This document shows, one piece after another, positions 29,513 to 44,581 of a DNA stretch of 64,000 nucleotides. The stretch comes from Gibbula magus (lineage: Eukaryota; Mollusca; Gastropoda; Trochida; Trochidae), in NCBI GenBank assembly GCA_936450465.1, contig OW388296.1:42698448-42762447 (forward strand), read 5' to 3'. Made by a program: the position numbers and the translations under genes. Below the pieces are notes generated by a model. The model was not told where the DNA came from, ran no database searches, and saw nothing but the letters and a program-made list of their open reading frames with translations. Each line of letters begins with the position of its first letter. The stretch's first letter is position 1.

Positions 29513-30829
29513 TCAAAGTCAAAGATGAGCACAAACTACATTTCCTGAGTGCGAGGCTAATAACTTTCTTCAAACTGCATATTTCAGGACCAAACTTGGC
29601 TGAATTGTGCACTACCTTGTATTCTATCGAATGGTTATTCCGGATTTCCTCGATCTGTCTTACTGTTTAATTTATATTCACTCATAGAGAGAGTCGCATA
29701 GCCAATTTGGCCGGAAATTATTCTAAGTCAAAGACGAGAACAAACTACATTTCTTGAGAGCGAGGCTAATAACTTTATTCAAACTGCATATTTCAGGACC
29801 AAACTTGGCTGAATTGTGCATTACCTTGTATTCTATCGAATGGTTATTCCGGATTTCCTCGATCTGTCTTACTGTTTAATTTATATTCACTCATAGAGAG
29901 AGTCGAATAGCCAATTTGGCCGGAAATTATTCTAAGTCAAAGACGAGAACAAACTACATTTCTTGAGAGCGAGGCTAATAACTTTATTCAAACTGCATAT
30001 TTCAGGACCAAACTTGGCTGAATTGTGCATTTTATTGAGTTCTATTGAATGGTTATTTCGGATTTCCTGTTTCTGTGTTACTTTTTAATCTATATTCACT
30101 CTTACAGACATTCGCATAGCCAATTTGGCCAAAAATCCGGTAAATGATTTTAAGTCAAAGACGAGAACAAACTACATTTCTTTACAGCGAGGCTAATAAC
30201 TTTCTTCAATCTGCATATTTCAGGACCAAACTTGGCTGAAATGTGCACTACCTTGTGTTCTATCGAATGGTTATTTCGGATTTCCTCTATCTGTCTTACT
30301 TTTTTAATCTATATTCACTCTTACAGAGAGTCGCATAGCCAATTTGGCCAAAAATCACGGAAATTATTCTAAGTCAAAGACGAGAACAAACTACATTTCT
30401 TGAGAGCGAGGTTAATAACTTTCTTCAAACTGCATATTTCAGGACCAAACTTGGTTGAGATGTGCATTACCTTTTGTTCTATCGAATGGTTATTTCCGAT
30501 TTTTTCTATCTGTCTTACTTTATAATCTATATTCACTCTTAGAGACATTCGCATAGCCAATTTGGCCAAAAATCCCGTAAATTATTTTAAGTCAAAGACG
30601 AGAACAAACTACATTTCTTGACAGCGAGGTTAATAACTTTCTTCAAACTGCATATTTTAGGACCAAACTTGGTTGAGATGTGCATTACCTTGTGTTCTAT
30701 CGAATGGTTATTTCGGATTTCCTCTATCTGTGTTACTTTTAAATCTATATTCACTCTTATAGAGAGTCGCATAGCCAATTTGGCCAAAAATCACGGAAAT
30801 TATTCAAAGTCAAAGACGAGAACAAACTA
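29513..30829. repeat. Sat1 stretch with CATAGAGAGAGTCG-type monomers
   Basis: Contains adjacent copies of a monomer type reading CTTGTATTCTATCGAATGG, TTCCGGATTTCCTCGATC, TTACTGTTTAATTTATATTC and CACTCATAGAGAGAGTCG. They are followed by a partial repeat of the preceding 873-bp block type. All of it is satellite; nothing else is embedded. Confidence 0.65.
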
Positions 30830-32121
30830 CATTTCTTGACAGCGAGGCTAATAACTTTCTTCAATCTGCATATTTCAGGACCAAACTTGGCTGAAATGTG
30901 CACTACCTTGTGTTCTATCGAATGGTTATTTCGGATTTCCTCTATCTGTGTTACTTTTAAATCTATGTTCACTCTTATAGAGAGTCGCATAGCCAATTTG
31001 GCCAAAAATCACGGAAATTATTCTAAGTCAAAGATGAGCACAAACTACATTTCCTGAGGGCGAGGCTAATAACTTTCTCCAAACTGCATATTTCAGGACC
31101 AAACTTGGCTGAAATGTGCACTACCTTGTGTTCTATCGAATGGTTATTTCGGATTTCCTCTATCTGTCTTACTTTTTTAATCTATATTCACTCTTATAGA
31201 GAGTCGCATAGCCAATTTGGCCAAAAATCACGGAAATTATTCTAAGTCAAAGATGAGCACAAACTACATTTCCTGAGTGCGAGGCTAATAACTTTATTCA
31301 AACTGCATATTTCAGGACCAAACTTGGCTGAATTGTGCATTACCTTGTATTCTATCGAATGGTTATTCCGGATTTCCTCGATCTGTCTTACTGTTTAATT
31401 TATATTCACTCATAGAGAGAGTCGCATAGCCAATTTGGCCGGAAATTATTCTAAGTCAAAGACGAGAACAAACTACATTTCTTGACAGCGAGGCTAATAA
31501 CTTTCTTCAATCTGCATATTTCAGGACCAAACTTGGCTGAAATGTGCACTACCTTGTGTTCTATCGAATGGTTATTTCGGATTTCCTCTATCTGTGTTAC
31601 TTTTAAATCTATGTTCACTCTTATAGAGAGTCGCATAGCCAATTTGGCCAAAAATCACGGAAATTATTCTAAGTCAAAGATGAGCACAAACTACATTTCC
31701 TGAGGGCGAGGCTAATAACTTTCTCCAAACTGCATATTTCAGGACCAAACTTGGCTGAAATGTGCACTACCTTGTGTTCTATCGAATGGTTATTTCGGAT
31801 TTCCTCTATCTGTCTTACTTTTTTAATCTATATTCACTCTTATAGAGAGTCGCATAGCCAATTTGGCCAAAAATCACGGAAATTATTCTAAGTCAAAGAT
31901 GAGCACAAACTACATTTCCTGAGTGCGAGGCTAATAACTTTATTCAAACTGCATATTTCAGGACCAAACTTGGCTGAATTGTGCATTACCTTGTATTCTA
32001 TCGAATGGTTATTCCGGATTTCCTCGATCTGTCTTACTGTTTAATTTATATTCACTCATAGAGAGAGTCGCATAGCCAATTTGGCCGGAAATTATTCTAA
32101 GTCAAAGACGAGAACAAACTA
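30830..32121. repeat. Sat1 higher-order repeat, two units of 646 bp (three monomers)
   Basis: About 30,830-31,475 recurs at 31,476-32,121, offset 646 bp. Shared private variants are ATCTATGTTCACTC, CTTTCTCCAAACTGC, CCTGAGTGCGAGGC and TTACTGTTTAATTTATATTC. The pair ends where the second copy reads TTGAGAGCGAGG with TTTATTCAAAC in place of TTGACAGCGAGG with TTTCTTCAATC. Confidence 0.75.
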
Positions 32122-35100
32122 CATTTCTTGAGAGCGAGGCTAATAACTTTATTCAAACTGCATATTTCAGGACCAAACTTGGCTGAATTGTGCATTACCT
32201 TGTATTCTATCGAATGGTTATTCCGGATTTCCTCGATCTGTCTTACTGTTTAATTTATATTCACTCATAGAGAGAGTCGCATAGCCAATTTGGCCGGAAA
32301 TTATTCTAAGTCAAAGACGAGAACAAACTACATTTCTTGAGAGCGAGGCTAATAACTTTATTCAAACTGCATATTTCAGGACCAAACTTGGCTGAATTGT
32401 GCATTTTATTTTGTTCTATTGAATGGTTATTTCGGATTTCCTGTTTCTGTGTTACTTTTTAATCTATATTCACTCTTACAGACATTCGCATAGCCAATTT
32501 GGCCAAAAATCCCGTAAATTATTTTAAGTCAAAGACGAGAACAAACTACTTTTCTTTACAGCGAGGCTAATAACTTTCTTCAAACTGCATATTTCAGGAC
32601 CAAACTTGGCTGAGATGTGCATTACCTTGTGTTCTATCGAATGGTTATTTCCGATTTCTTCTATCTGTCTTACTTTATAATCTATATTCACTCTTACAGA
32701 CATTCGCATAGCCAATTTTGCCAAAAATCCCGTAAATTATTTTAAGTCAAAGACGAGCACAAACTACATTTCCTGAGGGCGAGGCTAATAACTTTCTTCA
32801 AACTGCATATTTCAGGACCAAACTTGGCTGAAATGTGCATTACCCTGTGGTATATCGAATGGTTATTTCGGATTTCCTCTATCTGTGTTACTTTATAATC
32901 TATATTCACTCTTACATACATTCGCATAGCCAATTTGGCCAAAAATCCCGTAAATTATTTTAAGTCAAAGACGAGAACAAACTACATTTCTTGACAGCGA
33001 GGCTAATAACTTTCTACAAACTGCATATTTCAGGAAAAAACTTGGCTGAGATGTGCATTACCTTGTGTTCTATCGAATGGTTATTTCCGATTTCTTCTAT
33101 CTGTGTTACTTTTAAATATATATTCAATCTTACAGAGAGTCGCATAGCCAATTTGGAAAACAATCCCTTAACTTATTTTAAGTCAAAGACGAGCACAAAC
33201 TACATTTCTTGAGAGCGAGGTTTATAACTTTCTTCAATCTGCATATTTCAGGACCAAACTTGGCTGAAATGTGCACTACCTTGTGTTCTATCGAATGGTT
33301 ATTTCGGATTTCCTCTATCTGTTTTATTTTTTAATCTATATTCACTCTTACAGAGAGTCGCATAGCCAATTTGGCCAAAAATCACGGAAATTATTCTAAG
33401 TCAAAGACGAGAACAAACTACATTTGTTGAGAGCGAGGCTAATTACTTTATTCAAACTGCATATTTCTGGACCAAACTTGGCTGAAATGTGCACTACCTT
33501 GTGTTCTATCGAATGGTTATTTCGGATTTCCTCTATCTGTTTTATTTTTTAATCTATATTCACTCTTACAGAGAGTCGCATATCCAATTTGGCCAAAAAT
33601 CACGGAAATTATTCTAAGTCAAAGCTGAGAACAAACTACATTTCTTGAGAGCGAGGTTTATAACTTTCTTCAAACTGCATATTTCAGGACCAAACTTGGC
33701 TGAGATGTACATTACTTTGTGTTCTATCGAATGGTTATTCCGGATTTCCTCTTTCTATCTTACATTTTAATCTATATTCACTCTTACAGAGAGTCGCATA
33801 GCCAATTTGGCCAAAAATCACGGAAATTATTCTAAGTCAAAGACGAGAACAAACTACATTTCTTGAGATCGAGGCTAATAACTTTCTTCAATCTGCATAT
33901 TTCAGGACCAAACTTGGCTGAGATGTGCATTACCTTGTGTTCTATCGAATGGTTATTTCGGATTTCCTGTTTCTGTGTTACTTTTTAATCTATATTCACT
34001 CTTACAGAGAGTCGCATGCCCAATGTTGCCGGAAATTATTCTAAGTCAAAGACGAGCACAAACTACATTTCTTGACAGCGAGGCTAATAACTTTCTTCAA
34101 ATTGCATATTTCAGGACCAAACTTGGCTTAATTGTGGATAACCTTGTGTTCTATCGAATGGTTATTTCTCATTTTCTCTATCTGTGTTACTTTTTAATCT
34201 ATATTCACTCTTACAGAGAGTCGCATACCCAATTTGGCCGGAAATTATTCTAAGTCAAAGACGAGAACAAACTACATTTCCTGACAGCGAGGCTAATAAC
34301 TTTGTTCAAACTGCATATTTCAGGACCAAACTTGGCTGAAATGTGCACTACCTTGTGTTCTATCGAATGGTTATTTCTGATTTCCTCTTTCTATCTTACA
34401 TTTTAATCTATATTCACTCATACAGAGAGTCGCATAGCCAATTTGGACAAAAATCCCTTAACTTATTTTAAGTCAAAGACGAGCACAAACTACATTTCTT
34501 GACAGCGAGGCTAATAACTTTCTTCAAACTGCATATGAGATGTGCGTTACCTAGTGTTCTATCGAATGGTTATTTCGGATTTCCTCTATCTGTCTTACTC
34601 TTAAATCTATATTCGCTCATAGAGAGAGTCGCATAGTCAATTTGCCGTAAATTATTCTATGTCAAAGACGAGATCAAACTACATTTCTTGACAGCGAGGC
34701 TAATAACTTTCTTCAAACTGCATATTTCAGGACCAAACTTGGCTGAGATGTGCATTTTATTGTGTTCTATTGAATGGTTATTTCGGATTTTCACTATCTG
34801 TGTTACTTTTAAATCTATATTCACTCTTACAGAGAGTCGCATAGCCAATTTGGCCAAAAATCACGGAAATTATTCTAAATCAAAGACGAGAACAAACTAC
34901 ATTTCTTGAGATCGAGGCTAATAACTTTCTTCAAACTGCATATTCACGACCAAACTTGGCTGAGATGTGCATTACCTTGTGTTTTATCGAATGGTTATTT
35001 CGGATTTCCTCCATCTGTCTTACTTTTTAAACTATGTTCACTCTTACAGAGAGTCGCATAGCCAATTTGGCCAAAAATCACGGAAATTATTTTAAGTCAA

Positions 35101-37692
35101 AGACGAGAACAAACTACATATTTTGACAGCGAGGCTAATAACTTTCTTCAAATGTCATTTTTCAGGACCAAACTTGGCTGAAATGTGCACTACCTTGTGT
35201 TCTATCGAATGGTTATTTCGGATTTCCTCTATCTGTCTTACTTTTAAATCTATATTCACTCTTACAGAGAGTCGCATAGCCAATTTGGCCGGAAATTATT
35301 CCAAGTCAAAGACGAGCACAAACTACATTTCTTGAGAGCGAGGCTAATAACTTTCTTCAAACTGCATATTTGAGGACCAAACTTGGCTGAAATGTGCACT
35401 ACCTTGTGTTCTATCGAATGTTTATTTCGGATTTCCTCTATCTGTCTTACTTTTTTAATCTGTATTCACTCTTACAGAGAGTCGCATAGCCAATTTGGCA
35501 AAAAATCACGGAAATTATTCTAAGTCAAAGACGAGAACAAACTACATTTCTTGACAGCGAGGTTAATAACTTTCTTCAAACTGCATATTTCAGGACCAAA
35601 CTTGGCTGAGATGTGCATTACCTTGTGTTCTATCGAATGGTTATTTCCGATTTCTTCTATCTGTCTTACTTTATAATCTATATTCACTCTTACAGACATT
35701 CGCATATCCAATTTGGCCAAAAATCCCGTAAATTATTTTAAGTCAAAGACGAGCACAAACTACATTTCCTGAGGGCGAGGCTAATAACTTTCTTCAAACT
35801 GCATATTTCAGGACCAAACTTGGCTGAAATGTGCATTACCTTGTTGTCTATCGAATGGTTATTTCGGATTTCCTCTATCTGTGTTACTTTATAATCTATA
35901 TTCACTCTTACAGACATTCGCATAGCCAATTTGGCCAAAAATCCCGTAAATTATTTTAAGTCAAAGACGAGAACAAACTACATTTCTTGACAGCGAGGCT
36001 AATAACTTTCTTCAAACTGCATATTTCAGGACCAAACTTGGCTGAGATGTGCATTACCTTGTGTTCTATCGAATGGTTATTTCCGATTTCTTCTATCTGT
36101 GTTACTTTTAAATCTATATTCACTCTTACAGAGAGTCGCATAGCCAATTTGGAAAACAATCCCTTAACTTATTTTAAGTCAAAGACGAGAACAAACTACA
36201 TTTCTTGACAGCGAGGCTAATAACTTTCTTCAAACTGCATATTTCAGGACCAAACTTGGCTGAGATGTGCACTTCCTTGTGTTCTATCGAATGGTTATTT
36301 CGGATTTCCTCTATCTGTGTTACTTTTTAATCTATATTCACTCTTACAGACATTCGCATAGCCAATTTGGCCAAAAATCCGGTAAATTATTTTAAGTCAA
36401 AGACGAGAACAAACTACATTTCTTGACAGCGAGGCTAATAACTTTCTTCAAACTGCATATTTCAGGACCAAACTTGGCTGAGATGTGCATTACCTTGTGT
36501 TCTATCGAATGGTAATTTCCGATTTCTTCTATCTGTGCTACTTTTAAATCTATATTCAATCTTACAGAGAGTCGCATAGCCAATTTGGAAAACAATCCCT
36601 TAACTTATTTTAAGTCAAAGACGAGCACAAACTACATTTCTTGACAGCGAGGTTAATAACTTTCTTCAATCTGCATATTTCAGGACCAAACTTGGCTGAA
36701 ATGTGCACTTCCTTGTGTTCTATCGAATGGTTATTTCGGATTTCTTCTATCTGTCTTACTTTTTTAATCTATATTCACTCTTACAGACATTCGCATAGCC
36801 AATTTGGCCAAAAATCCCGTAAATGATTTTAAGTCAAAGACGAGAACAAACTACATTTCTTGACAGCGAGGTTAATAACTTTCTTCAAACTGCATATTTC
36901 AGGACCAAACTTGGCTGAAATGTGCAATACCTTGTGTTCTATCGAATGGTTATTTCGGATTTCCTCTATCTGTGTTACTTTTAAATCTATATTCACTCTT
37001 ATAGAGAGTCGCATAGCCAATTTGGCCAAAAATCACGGAAATTATTCTAAGTCAAAGACGAGAACAAACTACATTTCTTGACAGCGAGGCTAATAACTTT
37101 CTTCAATCTGCATATTTCAGGACCAAACTTGGCTGAAATGTGCACTACCTTGTGTTCTATCGAATGGTTATTTCGGATTTCCTCTATCTGTCTTACTTTT
37201 TTAATCTATATTCACTCTTACAGAGAGTCGCATAGCCAATTTGGCAAAAAATCACGGAAATTATTCTAAGTCAAAGACGAGAACAAACTACATTTCTTGA
37301 GAGCGAGGCTAATAACTTTCTTCAAACTGCATATTTCAGGACCAAACTTGGCTGAGATGTGCATTACCTTGTATTCTATCGAATGGTTATTCCGGATTTC
37401 CTCGATCTGTCTTATTTTTTAATTTATATTCTCATATAGAGAGAGTCGCATAGCCAGTTTGGCCGGAAATTATTCTAAGTCAAAGACGAGAACAAACTAC
37501 ATTTCTTGAGAGCGAGGCTAATAACTTTATTCAAACTGCATATTTCAGGACCAAACTTGGCTGAATTGTGCATTTTATTGAGTTCTATTGAATGGTTATA
37601 TCGGATTTCCTGTTTCTGTGTTACTTTTTAATCTATATTCACTCTTACAGACATTCGCATAGCCAATTTGGCCAAAAATCCCGTAAATTATT
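32122..37692. repeat. Sat1 stretch, mixed block types; includes a dispersed copy of the 11.6-12.3 kb block
   Basis: Sequence at about 32,524-33,200 is closely related to 37,693-38,370 (offset 5,169), sharing CTTTCTACAAACTGC, TTCAATCTTACAGAG and GGAAAACAATCCCTTAAC. Sequence at about 34,280-34,870 matches 11,630-12,220 and 21,980-22,570, including the rare 19-bp-deleted monomer (CTGCATATGAGATGTGCG). The segment is satellite throughout. Confidence 0.65.
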
Positions 37693-40600
37693 TTAAGTCA
37701 AAGACGAGAACAAACTACATTTCTTTACAGCGAGGCTAATAACTTTCTTCAAACTGCATATTTCAGGACCAAACTTGGCTGAGATGTGCATTAAATTGTG
37801 TTCTATCGAATGGTTATTTTCGATTTCTTCTATCTGTCTTACTTTATAATCTATATTCACTCTTACAGACATTCGCATAGCCAAATTGGCCAAAAATCCC
37901 GTAAATTATTTTAAGTCAAAGACGAGCACAAACTACATTTCCTGAGGGCGAGGCTAATAACTTTCTTCAAACTGCATATTTCAGGACCAAACTTGGCTGA
38001 AATGTGCATTACCTTGTGGTCTATCGAATGGTTATTTCGGATTTCCTGTTTCTGTGTTACTTTTTAATCTATATTCACTCTTACAGACATTCGCATAGCC
38101 AATTTGGCCAAAAATCCCGTAAATTATTTTAAGTCAAAGACGAGAACAAACTACATTTCTTGACAGCGAGGCTAATAACTTTCTACAAACTGCATATTTC
38201 AGGACAAAACTTGGCTGAAATGTGCATTACCTTGTGTTCTATCGAATGGTTATTTCCGATTTCTTCTATCTGTGCTACTTTTAAATATATATTCAATCTT
38301 ACAGAGAGTCGCATAGCCAATTTGGAAAACAATCCCTTAACTTATTTTAAGTCAAAGACGAGCACAAACTACATTTCTTGACAGCGAGGCTAATAACTTT
38401 CTTCAATCTGCATATTTCAGGACCAAACTTGGCTGAAATGTGCACTACCTTGTGTTCTATCGAATGGTTATTTCGGATTTCCTCTATCTGTCTTACTTTT
38501 TTAATCTATATTCACTCTTACAGAGAGTCGCATAGCCAATTTGGCCAAAAATCACGGAAATTATTCTAAGTCAAAGACGAGAACAAACTACATTTCTTGA
38601 GAGCGAGGCTAATAACTTTCTTCAAACTGCATATTTCAGGACCAAACTTGGCTGAGATGTGCATTACCTTGTATTCTATCGAATGGTTATTCCGGATTAT
38701 CTCGATCTGTCTTACTTTTTAATTTATATTCACTCATAGAGAGAGTCGCATAGCCAATTTTGCCGGAAATTATTCTAAGTCAAAGACGAGAACAAACTAC
38801 ATTTCTTGAGAGCGAGGCTAATAACTTTATTCAAACTGCATATTTCAGGACCAAACTTGGCTGAATTGTGCATTTTATTGAGTTCTATTGAATGGTTATT
38901 TCGGATTTCCTGTTTCTGTGTTACTTTTTAATCTATATTCACTCTTACAGACATTCGCATAGCCAATTTGGCCAAAAATCCCGTAAATTATTTTAAGTCA
39001 AAGACGAGAACAAACTACATTTCTTTACAGCGAGGCTAATAACTTTCTTCAAACTGCATATTTCAGGACCAAACTTGGCTGAGATGTGCATTACCTTGTG
39101 TTCTATCGAATGGTTATTTCCGATTTCTTCTATCTGTCTTACTTTATAATCTATATTCACTCTTACAGACATTCGCATAGCCAATTTGGCCAAAAATCCC
39201 GTAAATTATTTTAAGTCAAAGACGAGAACAAACTACATTTCTTGACAGCGAGGCTAATAACTTTCTACAAACTGCATATTTCAGGACCAAACTTGGCTGA
39301 GATGTGCATTACCTTGTGTTCTATCGAATTGTTAATTCCGATTTCTTCTATCTGTGCTACTTTTAAATCTATATTCAATCTTACAGAGAGTCGCATAGCC
39401 AATTTGGAAAACAATCCCTTAACTTATTTTAAGTCAAAGACGAGCACAAACTACATTTCTTGACAGCGAGGCTAATAACTTTCTTCAATCTGCATATTTC
39501 AGGACCAAACTTGGCTGAAATGTGCACTACCTTGTGTTCTATCGAATGGTTATTTCGGATTTCCTCTATCTGTCTTACTTTTTTAATCTATATTCACTCT
39601 TATAGAGAGTCGCATAGCCAATTTGGCCAAAAATCACGGAAATTATTCTAAGTCAAAGATGAGCACAAACTACATTTCCTGAGGGCGAGGCTAATAACTT
39701 TCTTCAAACTGCATATTTCAGGACCAAACTTGGCTGAATTGTGCATTTTATTGAGTTCTATTGAATGGTTATTTCGGATTTCCTGTTTCTGTGTTACTTT
39801 TTAATCTATATTCACTCTTACAGACATTCGCATAGCCAATTTGGCCAAAAATCCCGTAAATTATTTTAAGTCAAAGACGAGAACAAACTACATTTCTTTA
39901 CAGCGAGGCTAATAACTTTCTTCAAACTGCATATTTCAGGACCAAACTTGGCTGAGATGTGCATTACCTTGTGTTCTATCGAATGGTTATTTCCGATTTC
40001 TTCTATCTGTCTTACTTTATAATCTATATTCACTCTTACAGACATTCGCATAGCCAATTTGGCCAAAAATCCCGTAAATTATTTCAAGTCAAAGACGAGC
40101 ACAAACTACATTTCCTGAGGGCGAGGCTAATAACTTTGTTCAAACTGCATATTTCAGGACCAAACTTGGCTGAAATGTGCATTACCTTGTGGTCTATCGA
40201 ATGGTTATTTCGGATTTCCTCTATCTGTGTTACTTTATAATCTATATTCACTCTTACATACATTCGCATAGCCAATTTGGCCAAAAATCCCGTAAATTAT
40301 TTTAAGTCAAAGACGAGAACAAACTACATTTCTTGACAGCGAGGCTAATAACTTTCTACAAACTGCAAATTTCAGGACCAAACTTGGCTGAGATGTGCAT
40401 TACCTTGTGTTCTATCGAATGGTTAATTCCGATTTCTTCTATCTGTGCTACTTTTAAATCTATATTCAATCTTACAGAGAGTCGCATAGCCAATTTGGAA
40501 AACAATCCCTTAACTTATTTTAAGTCAAAGACGAGCACAAACTACATTTCTTGACAGCGAGGCTAATAACTTTCTTCAATCTGCATATTTCAGGACCAAA

Positions 40601-41157
40601 CTTGGCTGAAATGTGCACTACCTTGTGTTCTATCGAATGGTTATTTCGGATTTCCTCTATCTGTCTTACTTTTTTAATCTATATTCACTCTTATAGAGAG
40701 TCGCATAGCCAATTTGGCCAAAAATCACGGAAATTATTCTAAGTCAAAGATGAGCACAAACTACATTTCCTGAGGGCGAGGCTAATAACTTTCTTCAAAC
40801 TGCATATTTCAGGACCAAACTTGGCTGCAATGTGCATTACCTTGTGGTCTATCGAAGGGTTATTTCGGATTTCCTCTATCTGTGTTACTTTATAATCTAT
40901 ATTCACTCTTACAGACATTCGCATAGCCAATTTGGCGAAAAATCCCGTAAATTATTTTAAGTCAAAGACGAGAACAAACTACATTTCTTGACAGCGAGGC
41001 TAATAACTTTCTTCAAACTGCATATTTCAGGACCAAACTTGGCTGAGATGTGCATTACCTTATGTTCTATCGAATGGTTATTTCCGATTTCTTCTATCTG
41101 TCTTACTTTATAATCTATATTCACTCTTACAGACATTCGCATAGCCAATTTGGCCAA
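37693..41157. repeat. Sat1 higher-order repeat, about 1082-1091 bp (five monomers), about three units
   Basis: Equivalent monomers lie 1,082 bp apart (38,160 to 39,242; 38,378 to 39,460), then 1,091 bp apart (39,242 to 40,333; 39,460 to 40,551). The 9-bp change is the same size as the difference between the 218- and 209-bp classes. Each unit carries in order: CTTTCTACAAACTGC with TTCAATCTTACAGAG, GGAAAACAATCCCTTAAC, a CTTTTTTAATC monomer, and one or two GACATTCGCATAG monomers with AAAAATCCCGTAAATT. Confidence 0.75.
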
Positions 41158-41404
41158 AAATCCCGTAAATTATTTTAAGTCAAAGACGAGCACAAACTAC
41201 GTTTCTTGAGAGCGAGGCTAATAACTTTATTCAAACTGCATATTTCAGGACCAAACTTGGCTGAGATGTGCGTTACCTTGTGTTCTATTGAATGGTTATT
41301 TCGGATTTCCTCTATCTGTCTTACTTTTTAATCTATATTCACTCTTACAGAGAGTCGCATAGCCAATTTTTCCAAAAATCACGAAAATTATTCTAAGTCA
41401 AAGA

Positions 41405-44036
41405 CGAGAACAAACTACTTTTCTTGACAGCGAGGCTAATAACTTTCTTCAATCTGCATATTTCAGGACCAAACTTGGATGAGATGTGCATTACCTTGTG
41501 TTCTGTTGAATGGTTATTCCGGATTTCCTCCATCTGTCTTACTTTTTAATCTATATTCACTCTTACAGAGAGTCGCATAGCCAATTTGGCTGGAAATTAT
41601 TCTAAGACAAAGACGAGAACAAACTATATTTCTTGACAGCGAGGCTAATAACTTTCTTCAAACTGCATATTTCAGGACAAAACTTGGCTGATATGTGCAT
41701 TACCTTGTGTTCTATCGAATGGTTATTTCCGATTTGTTCTATCTGTGTTACTTTATAATCTATATTCACTCTTACAGACATTCGCATATCCAATTTGGCC
41801 AAAAATCCCGTAAATTATTTTTAGTCAAAGACGAGCACAAACTACATTTCTTGACAGCTAATAACTTTCTTCAAACTGCATATTTCAGGACCAAACTTGG
41901 CTGTGATGTGCGTTACCTTGTGTTCTATCGAATGGTTATTTCTGATTTCCTCTTTCTATCTTACTTTTTAATCTATATTCACTCTTACAGACATTCGCAT
42001 AGCCAATTTGGCCAAAAATCCCGTAAATTATTTTAAGTCAAAGACGAGCACAAACTACATTTCTTGACAGCTAATAACTTTCTTCAAACTGCATATTTCA
42101 GGACCAAACTTGGCTGAGATGTGCATTACCTTGTGTTCTATCGAATGGTTATTTCCGATTTCCTCTTTCTATCTTACTTTTTAATCTATATTCACTCTTA
42201 CAGAGAGTCGCATAGCCAATTTGGACAACAATCACGGAAATTATTCTAAGTCAAAGACGAGGACAAACTACATTTCTTGAGAGCGAGGCTAATAACTTTC
42301 TTCAAACTGCATATTTCAGGACCAAACTTGGCTTCAATGTGCATTACCTTGTGGTCTATCGAAGGGTTATTTCGGATTTCCTCTATCTGTGTTACTTTAT
42401 AATCTATATTCACTCTTACAGACATTCGCATAGCCAATTTGGCCAAAAATCCCGTAAATTATTCTAAGTCAAAGACGAGAACAAACTACATTTCTTGACA
42501 GCGAGGCTAATAACTTTCTTCAAACTGCATATTTCAGGACCAAACTTGGCTGAGATGTGCATTACCTTGTGTTCTATCGAATGGTTATTTCCGATTTCTT
42601 CTATCTGTCTTACTTTATAATCTATATTCACTCTTACAGACATTCGCATAGCCAATTTGGCCAAAAATCCCGTAAATTATTTTAAGTCAAAGACGAGCAC
42701 AAACTACATTTCTTGAGAGCGAGGCTAATAACTTTATTCAAACTGCATATTTCAGGACCAAACTTGGCTGAGATGTGCGTTACCTTGTGTTCTATTGAAT
42801 GGTTATTTCGGATTTCCTCTATCTGTGTTACTTTTTAATCTATATTCACTCTTACAGAGAGTCGCATAGCCAATTTTTCCAAAAATCACGAAAATTATTC
42901 TAAGTCAAAGACGAGAACAAACTACATTTCTTGACAGCGAGGTTCATAACTTTCTTCAAACTGCATATTTCAGGACCAAACTTGGCTGAATTGTGCATTA
43001 CCTTGTGTTCTATCGAATTGTTATTTCGGATTTCCTGTTTCTGTCTTACTTTTTAATCCATATTCACTCTTACAGAGAGTCGCATAGCCAATTTGGCCGG
43101 AACTTATTCTAAGTAAAAGACGTGCACAAACTACTTTTCTTGACAGCGAGGCTAATAACTTTCTTCAATCTGCATATTTCAGGACCAAACTTGGATGAGA
43201 TGTGCATTACCTTGTGTTCTGTTGAATGGTTATTCCGGATTTCCTCCATCTGTCTTACTTTTTAATCTATATTCACTCTTACAGAGAGTCGCATAGCCAA
43301 TTTGGCCGGAAATTATTCTAAGACAAAGACGAGAACAAACTACATTTCTTGACAGCGAGGCTAATAACTTTCTTCAAACTGCATATTTCAGGACAAAACT
43401 TGGCTGATATGTGCATTACCTTGTGTTCTATCGAATGGTTATTTCCGATTTGTTCTATCTGTGTTACTTTATAATCTATATTCACTCTTACAGACATTCG
43501 CATATCCAATTTGGCCAAAAATCCCGTAAATTATTTTAAGTCAAAGACGAGCACAAACTACATTTCTTGACAGCTAATAACTTTCTTCAAACTGCATATT
43601 TCAGGACCAAACTTGGCTGTGATGTGCGTTACCTTGTGTTCTATCGAATGGTTATTTCCGATTTCCTCTTTCTATCTTACTTTTTAATCTATATTCACTC
43701 TTACAGACATTCGCATAGCCAATTTGGCCAAAAATCCCGTAAATTATTTTAAGTCAAAGACGAGCACAAACTACATTTCTTGACAGCTAATAACTTTCTT
43801 CAAACTGCATATTTCAGGACCAAACTTGGCTGAGATGTGCATTACCTTGTGTTCTATCGAATGGTTATTTCCGATTTCCTCTTTCTATCTTACTTTTTAA
43901 TCTATATTCACTCTTACAGAGAGTCGCATAGCCAATTTGGACAACAATCACGGAAATTATTCTAAGTCAAAGACGAGAACAAACTACATTTCTTGAGAGC
44001 GAGGCTAATAACTTTCTTCAAACTGCATATTTCAGG
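41405..44036. repeat. Sat1 block duplication, offset 1716 bp
   Basis: About 41,405-42,320 recurs at 43,121-44,036. Shared features are AACTACTTTTCTTGAC, CTTGTGTTCTGTTGAATGG, TCTAAGACAAAGACG, GGACAAAACTTGGCTGATATG, and two successive monomers with a 5-bp deletion (TTGACAGCTAATAAC). A third partial relative of the last part begins near 43,962. Confidence 0.75.
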
Positions 44037-44581
44037 ACAAAACTTGGCTGATATGTGCATTACCTTGTGTTCTATCGAATGGTTATTTCCGATTTGTTCT
44101 ATCTGTGTTACTTTATAATCTATATTCACTCTTACAGACATTCGCATATCCAATTTGGCCAAAAATCCCGTAAATTATTTTAAGTCAAAGACGAGCACAA
44201 ACTACATTTCTTGACAGCTAATAACTTTCTTCAAACTGCATATTTCAGGACCAAACTTGGCTGAGATGTGCATTACCTTGTGTTCTATCGAATGGTTATT
44301 TCGGATTTCCTCGATCTGTCTTACTTTTTAATTTATATTCACTCATAGAGAGAGACGCATAGCCAATTTGACCGGAAATTATTCTAAGTCAAAGACGAGA
44401 ACAAACTACATTTCTTGAGAGCGAGGCTAATAACTTTATTCAAACTGCATATTTCAGGACCAAACTTGGCTGAATTGTGCACTACCTTGTGTTCTATCGA
44501 ATGGTTATTTCGGATTTCCTGTTTCTGTGTTACTTTTAAATCTATATTCACTCTTACAGAGAGTCGCATAGCCAATTTGGC

